The notes beneath the pieces are model-generated. The model was not told where the DNA came from. It was given only the letters and a program-made list of their open reading frames with translations, and ran no database searches. Shown one piece after another: positions 4,133 through 7,924 of a stretch of DNA of 7,924 bases (position 1 is its first letter; each line of letters starts with the position of its first letter). The position numbers and the translations under genes are program-made. This DNA comes from Onstottus_B sp035558335 (GTDB lineage Bacteria > Acidobacteriota > Blastocatellia > UBA7656), in the NCBI GenBank assembly GCA_035558335.1, contig DATMCM010000386.1, positions 1-7,924 of the forward strand, written 5' to 3'.

Positions 4133-6409
4133 GTGCCTTCACGACGCCTCAGATTGATTCTTGTACTGATAGCTTGCTCAGCCGTTGCGATGTCTGAGTT
4201 CAGCGCAGCCGACGGCGAACCGAGGAACGGCGAGCGTAGCGCTCCTGTGCCGGTCGAGCCGTTTGGTCCTTCGAATGCCCGCACTGAAAGCAGAGAGCTG
4301 ATCCCCGAATCCGATTTCTTCCCGGCCTCGCGGTGCGCCGCCTGTCACCAGGATACTCACGCGGCTTGGTCGCAGTCGCTTCATCGGAACGCCGCGCGCG
4401 AACCCTTCTACCGCGAAAGCGCAGACATTCTTCTCCGCACCCGCGGCATCGAGTTCACCCGGCATTGTGAGTCTTGCCATACCCCGATTGCGCTGTTCTC
4501 CGGCGTGCTCACCAAACAGTCTGGCCGGACCAGCGCGCCCTTTACGAAACTCGACGACGAAGGCGTGACTTGCTCTGTGTGCCACTCGATCGTCGAGGCC
4601 CGGGTTGACGGCACGGGCAGCTTTACGATTCGAAGACCGGCCCTGCTCGCCAAACCAGACGGCACCCCGATATTCGGCAACTTCAGCGATGAACAAGTGC
4701 TCGCCGATGTGCCGGGTCACAAGCGCGCGGTGATGAGACAGCTGCTGCGGACGCCCGAGTTCTGTGCGACCTGTCACAAGGTGGTGGCGCCGCCTGACTT
4801 GAACGGCTACAAGAACATTAAGGGCTTCACTGCTTACGACGAGTGGCAGCAGTCCGGCGCGTCTCACGAATCGGTACAGCCGTTCTACCGTCGAGAGGCT
4901 CGGGCCGATTGCCGCTCGTGTCATATGCCCAGGATCGAAAGCCTGCACGACCGAGCGGCCAAGAACGGGATGATCGCCTCTCACCGCTGGCCCGGCGCAA
5001 ACACTGCCGCTCCGCTCTTCTACGGGCAGACCGAACAAGCCGCTTTGACTGAGAGCTTTCTCAAGTCGAACGTTCTGACCGTTGACATATTTGCATTGAG
5101 ACTCGAAGCGACCGGTGAGCTGATCGCTCCTCTTGACGCGGTGGCTGAGAATGTTGTCGCGCTCAAACCGGGCGAGGAAGTGGTTGCCGAGGTCGTCACG
5201 GCAAATCGGAATGCAGCGCATTCGTTTCCGCCCGAAGTGCGAGACCTCTACGAAGCGTGGATCGAATTCGAAGCCTTCGACCAATCCGGCAGAATGATCT
5301 TCCATAGCGGGTATCTAAAGCCGGACGGAATGCTGGACGAGAGCGCCCACGTCTACAAGGCAATCCTACTGGATGAATCGGGTCGCGTGATCACTCGCCA
5401 TCAAATCTGGACGACGAACATCAAAGCTTATGACAACGCGATTCAGGCCGGACGATCGGATGCAGTCCGATTCCGCTTCCGAATTCCCGAGAGCCTGTCC
5501 GGCGGCCCTGTGAGTGTCAAGATGCGGGCGCGCATCAACTACCGTCGTTTCAATCAGGAATACACGAACTACGTGCTGACAACGCGCGGCGCACGAATGG
5601 CGATCCCGGTTATCAGGATGGCCGAGGCGACTGTCGAGCTCAGGACCGCCGTGAAAGAACTGAGGCGGAAAGCTTCGACGGTTAACGCGGTCGGTGACAC
5701 ATCAGCTCAGTCCTCAGTCCTCAGTCCTCAGTCCTTGCTCGCCCGTCGTTGGAACGACTACGGCATCGCGCTGCTGGAGCAGGCCCAGTACGGCGGCGCA
5801 AGCGAAGCGTTCCGACGAGCAATCGAAGCCGATCCGTCCGACCCGAACCTGCTGGTCAATGCGGCCATTGCGGAGTTGAGAACTGAACGGTATGGTCCCG
5901 AGCGCGAGCAATTGCGAAAGGCTTCAGCATTCGTCGGCCGCGCGTTAAGGCTTGATCCGTTGCGCCCACGGTCGCGCTACTGGCGAGCGATCGTCTTGCG
6001 CAGCGAAGGCAACCTGGCTGGAGCAGCGGAATTGCTTGCGACATTAGCTAAGGAGTACCCCAAGGACCGTGAAGTCCAGCGCCAACTCGGACAAACGCTC
6101 TACTCGCTCGGGAGGATTGATGATGCTCGCGCTGCGCTTGAGGCGGTGATCGCTATCGAGCCTCAGGACGCCGCCGCTTATCAATTGCTCGCGCCTATCT
6201 ATGCAAGCCAGGGAAGAAGAGCGGAGGCCGAGAAAGCGCGCTCTCGGTATCTCCAATGGCGCGACGATCCGATGGCGAACCCAATCGCCGCACGGTTTTT
6301 TGCCGCGCATCCGGAGTGGGCGGACGAACGCGTTACTTCTCATACACACGGAATAGACTCGACACCGCGTTCGATCTTGACGGGTACGCTCGCAACGCCC
6401 GTGAAGTAA
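4133..6409 (+). CDS. Exported five-haem c-type cytochrome with C-terminal TPR array
   Basis: 758 residues. The GTG start follows GAGGA (4122-4126) by six bases and opens a signal peptide: MPSRRLRLI, a short hydrophobic core, then small residues to about Ala25. Cys15 in LIAC could alternatively be a lipobox. Five CXXCH haem sites follow at Cys68, Cys112, Cys147, Cys211 and Cys260, so haem is attached outside the cytoplasmic membrane. The pattern CAACHQDTHAAWSQSLH recalls the cytochrome c-554 type multihaem fold. Possible distal ligands are His76, His84, His111, His196, His245, His272 and His284. Residues about 320-485 form a beta-rich segment with AAHSFPPEVRDLYEAW, a histidine motif common after such haem domains. 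A linker (about 505-538) contains codons from a heptamer array, and residues 540-705 give about five TPR units (for example YWRAIVLRSEGNLAGAAELL). A role in extracytoplasmic electron transfer or as a multihaem reductase is inferred; substrate and partners are unknown. The promoter may lie 300 bases upstream. Confidence 0.9.
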   Translation: MPSRRLRLILVLIACSAVAMSEFSAADGEPRNGERSAPVPVEPFGPSNARTESRELIPESDFFPASRCAACHQDTHAAWSQSLHRNAAREPFYRESADILLRTRGIEFTRHCESCHTPIALFSGVLTKQSGRTSAPFTKLDDEGVTCSVCHSIVEARVDGTGSFTIRRPALLAKPDGTPIFGNFSDEQVLADVPGHKRAVMRQLLRTPEFCATCHKVVAPPDLNGYKNIKGFTAYDEWQQSGASHESVQPFYRREARADCRSCHMPRIESLHDRAAKNGMIASHRWPGANTAAPLFYGQTEQAALTESFLKSNVLTVDIFALRLEATGELIAPLDAVAENVVALKPGEEVVAEVVTANRNAAHSFPPEVRDLYEAWIEFEAFDQSGRMIFHSGYLKPDGMLDESAHVYKAILLDESGRVITRHQIWTTNIKAYDNAIQAGRSDAVRFRFRIPESLSGGPVSVKMRARINYRRFNQEYTNYVLTTRGARMAIPVIRMAEATVELRTAVKELRRKASTVNAVGDTSAQSSVLSPQSLLARRWNDYGIALLEQAQYGGASEAFRRAIEADPSDPNLLVNAAIAELRTERYGPEREQLRKASAFVGRALRLDPLRPRSRYWRAIVLRSEGNLAGAAELLATLAKEYPKDREVQRQLGQTLYSLGRIDDARAALEAVIAIEPQDAAAYQLLAPIYASQGRRAEAEKARSRYLQWRDDPMANPIAARFFAAHPEWADERVTSHTHGIDSTPRSILTGTLATPVK
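5702..5736 (+). repeat. In-frame heptamer array AGTCCTC inside the cytochrome gene
   Basis: Three exact copies of AGTCCTC plus one AGTCCTT fill 5709-5736, preceded by the related TCAGCTC at 5702-5708. GCTC lies at both outer edges. The array encodes part of the linker (AQSSVLSPQSLL) between the haem/beta region and the TPR units. Read as GTCCTCA, the unit shares the pattern GTCNNNA with the intergenic heptamers near 1451-1554. The unit length is not a multiple of three, so copy-number change shifts the frame. Confidence 0.85.
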
Positions 6410-6460
6410 ACGAAGACTTGGCGGCAACCGTAGCCCGACCGACTAGAGAGGCACGCCAAC

Positions 6461-7699
6461 GTGAGAAACGGGATTATCGGAGCATTGATCACGCTGACCC
6501 TCGTAATCGTCCAGCAGTCGATTGCATCTGCTCAGCACGGAGGAACGACCCGATTCGTTTATGACGACAACGGCCGTCTGACTTCGGTGATCGCGCCAAA
6601 CGGTGAGGCAGCCATTTACGACTATGATGCGGCCGGCAATTTCACCGCTATCCGAAGGATCAGCGCCGACACGCTGATGCTACTTGCTTTCTTTCCGCAC
6701 GAAGGCGGAGCGAGAGACGAGGTCACGTTTGTCGGCACCGGGTTCAACGCCGGAGCGACCTCGGTCTCTTTCAACGGCGTTGCAGCCCAGATCTCAAGCG
6801 TGACTCCGTTGGCTGTCGTCGCCGTAGTCCCCGATAACGCTTCCAGCGGTCCGGTCACCATCGTGACCCCTCGTGGAACGCTGGTGACTCCAGTTCCATT
6901 CACGATGCTGACGCGTGTCCGAGTTTTCCCATCAGCGGCGATCTTGCTTCCAAGCGACTCGGTTGCGCTTACGGCGATCGTCGGCGGAAGCGGCGATCAA
7001 ACAGTGAGTTGGGCGGTCAACGGAATCCCAGGCGGAAACAACACGGTGGGCACCATCTCTACGACCGGGTTGTATGCCGCTCCGGCTGCTCTGTCAGGCA
7101 ACGTAAGCCTGTCGGTTCTTGTGCGAGCCACCAGCGTCGCCCAGCCGGCGCTGTTTGGCGAGGCACAGGTAAAGGTGCTCAATCCGAACAGCGTCGGTGC
7201 GGCGTTCGCTCACTCGTTATCACTAAGGCGCGGCGATCCGGACGGCGTTCGCGCGGCTCGCGGTCCGCTGGTGTCAGTGAGGCGCGGGGCCATCATCAGC
7301 ACACCTCTGGCTTTCATGAGTTCGCCGCTATCGCTTCGATTTGGATTTAGCGCCGGAACCGCGCCCGGCATCTTGAGCCCGTTTGTATCGGTCACTGCCG
7401 GACCGGCTATCTCGAGCATTGTGCCCGGAAGCATCGCTCGGGGTGCGAGCGTCACATTGACGATAAACGGGGCGAACCTCACCGGCGCGTCTTTGTTGAG
7501 GTTCATTGGTGCAAGTGGGGCGATTGACACTGCAATAGCCACTTCGAACTTGAGCCTGAATGCGGATGGGACACGGCTGACCGCGACGGTGACTGTGTCA
7601 TCAGGAGCTGCGACGGGTGCTCGAGTGGTGCTGGTGACTGCTGGCGCTGGCTCCACATCCGCAGTGACGAACGGGTCTAACACTATAACGATTCAATAG
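6461..7699 (+). CDS. Secreted YD-repeat / IPT-TIG / Ig-like domain protein
   Basis: 412 residues. The GTG start is nine bases after AGAGAGG (6445-6451). A signal peptide runs to about Ala24 (IASA, then Gln25). Residues 31-66 hold two Rhs-type YD units (FVYDDNGRLTSV and IYDYDAAGNFTAIRR). Residues about 72-150 form an IPT/TIG domain (VTFVGTGFNAGATSVSFNG, then a PRGT turn). Residues about 153-240 are Ig-like, with VSWAVNGIPGGNNTVGTIS and TGLYAAP. Residues about 314-412 are a second IPT-like domain (INGANLTGASLLRFIG). Between them, 241-312 is a linker with no motif I know. There is no Rhs core and no toxin tip, so this is not a classical Rhs toxin; two YD units are too few to make a shell. Placement outside the cell is clear from the signal peptide, and adhesion or envelope display is an inference. 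It lies 51 bases after the cytochrome gene on the same strand and may share its transcript. Confidence 0.85.
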   Translation: MRNGIIGALITLTLVIVQQSIASAQHGGTTRFVYDDNGRLTSVIAPNGEAAIYDYDAAGNFTAIRRISADTLMLLAFFPHEGGARDEVTFVGTGFNAGATSVSFNGVAAQISSVTPLAVVAVVPDNASSGPVTIVTPRGTLVTPVPFTMLTRVRVFPSAAILLPSDSVALTAIVGGSGDQTVSWAVNGIPGGNNTVGTISTTGLYAAPAALSGNVSLSVLVRATSVAQPALFGEAQVKVLNPNSVGAAFAHSLSLRRGDPDGVRAARGPLVSVRRGAIISTPLAFMSSPLSLRFGFSAGTAPGILSPFVSVTAGPAISSIVPGSIARGASVTLTINGANLTGASLLRFIGASGAIDTAIATSNLSLNADGTRLTATVTVSSGAATGARVVLVTAGAGSTSAVTNGSNTITIQ

Positions 7700-7772
7700 A
7701 GGGGACGTGCGCTGGCGAACGCGTGACTTACGCAGGGCACTTTCAACCGCAACCAGGAAGGAGAACAAAACG

Positions 7773-7924
7773 ATGCTTGCGAAACTGAACTTCAAGTGTG
7801 TTCGATTCGCCGCGCTTGCCTCAATCGTTTGCATTGCCTGGCCGCCTGAGCCCGCCCGCGCGCAGCTCAACACTTTCAGCAGCGGCTCGACGGGTGTTGA
7901 CGGAGCGTTCTCGCCGACGACCAG
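7773..7924 (+). CDS. N-terminal part of a secreted protein, cut by the window edge
   Basis: An ATG nine bases after AAGGAG (7758-7763) opens a frame that stays open to the edge, giving 50 codons. The product begins MLAKLNFKCVRFAALASIVC, with a hydrophobic core and a likely cleavage after ARA before Gln32. The mature part starts LNTFSSGSTGVDGAFSPTT, a Ser/Gly/Thr-rich beginning of the kind I associate with large extracellular repeat or adhesin-like proteins; this is resemblance only. It follows the YD-repeat gene by 73 bases on the same strand. Function cannot be assigned from the visible part. Confidence 0.75.
   Translation, partial: MLAKLNFKCVRFAALASIVCIAWPPEPARAQLNTFSSGSTGVDGAFSPTT

Noticed and set aside
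4178..5305. Minus-strand open frame of 375 codons
   Set aside because: It lies opposite the haem and beta region of the cytochrome gene. No ribosome binding site or domain is visible, and long antisense frames are common in GC-rich coding DNA.

Overview
The window looks like a piece of an Acidobacteriota chromosome, most likely class Blastocatellia. This is an inference from gene content and style. The clues are a secreted multihaem-cytochrome/TPR fusion, secreted proteins built from YD-repeat, IPT/TIG and Ig-like domains of a kind I associate with that group, GC-rich coding sequence with several GTG starts, and short heptanucleotide tandem arrays. No 16S rRNA or other decisive marker is present.

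Left part, minus strand (1-2753): a lipoprotein of the SurA/PrsA foldase type (1554-2753) is followed, in the direction of transcription, by an ABC-F ATPase (1-1444) that runs off the left edge. The 109 bases between them are largely filled by two facing arrays of a 7-base repeat (GTCMGTA). These arrays can pair into a long hairpin, and the gene-proximal array supplies the stop codon of the foldase gene.

Middle (2754-4132): the zinc-ribbon type ribosomal protein bL28 gene (rpmB) is transcribed rightward from a compact divergent region. It converges with a RidA-type enamine/imine deaminase on the minus strand, and an imperfect inverted repeat lies between the two stop codons. Next comes a 628-base gene-free stretch. 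It holds the likely ridA promoter, an apparently good sigma-70-like promoter pointing right, and several small perfect hairpins. It could be a long leader for the cytochrome gene or hold a small RNA.

Right part, plus strand (4133-7924): three genes in a row encode exported proteins. The first is a five-haem c-type cytochrome with a beta-rich middle and a C-terminal TPR array; a four-unit heptamer array sits in frame at the junction before the TPRs. The second is a small secreted protein with two YD units, an IPT/TIG domain, an Ig-like domain and a second IPT-like domain. The third is the start of another secreted protein, cut by the window edge. The spacing (51 and 73 bases) allows one transcript, but no shared function is evident.

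The most notable features are the two heptamer arrays with a shared core, GTCNNNA. One remodels an intergenic leader and a stop codon. The other lies inside a coding sequence, where gain or loss of one unit would cut off the TPR half of the cytochrome.
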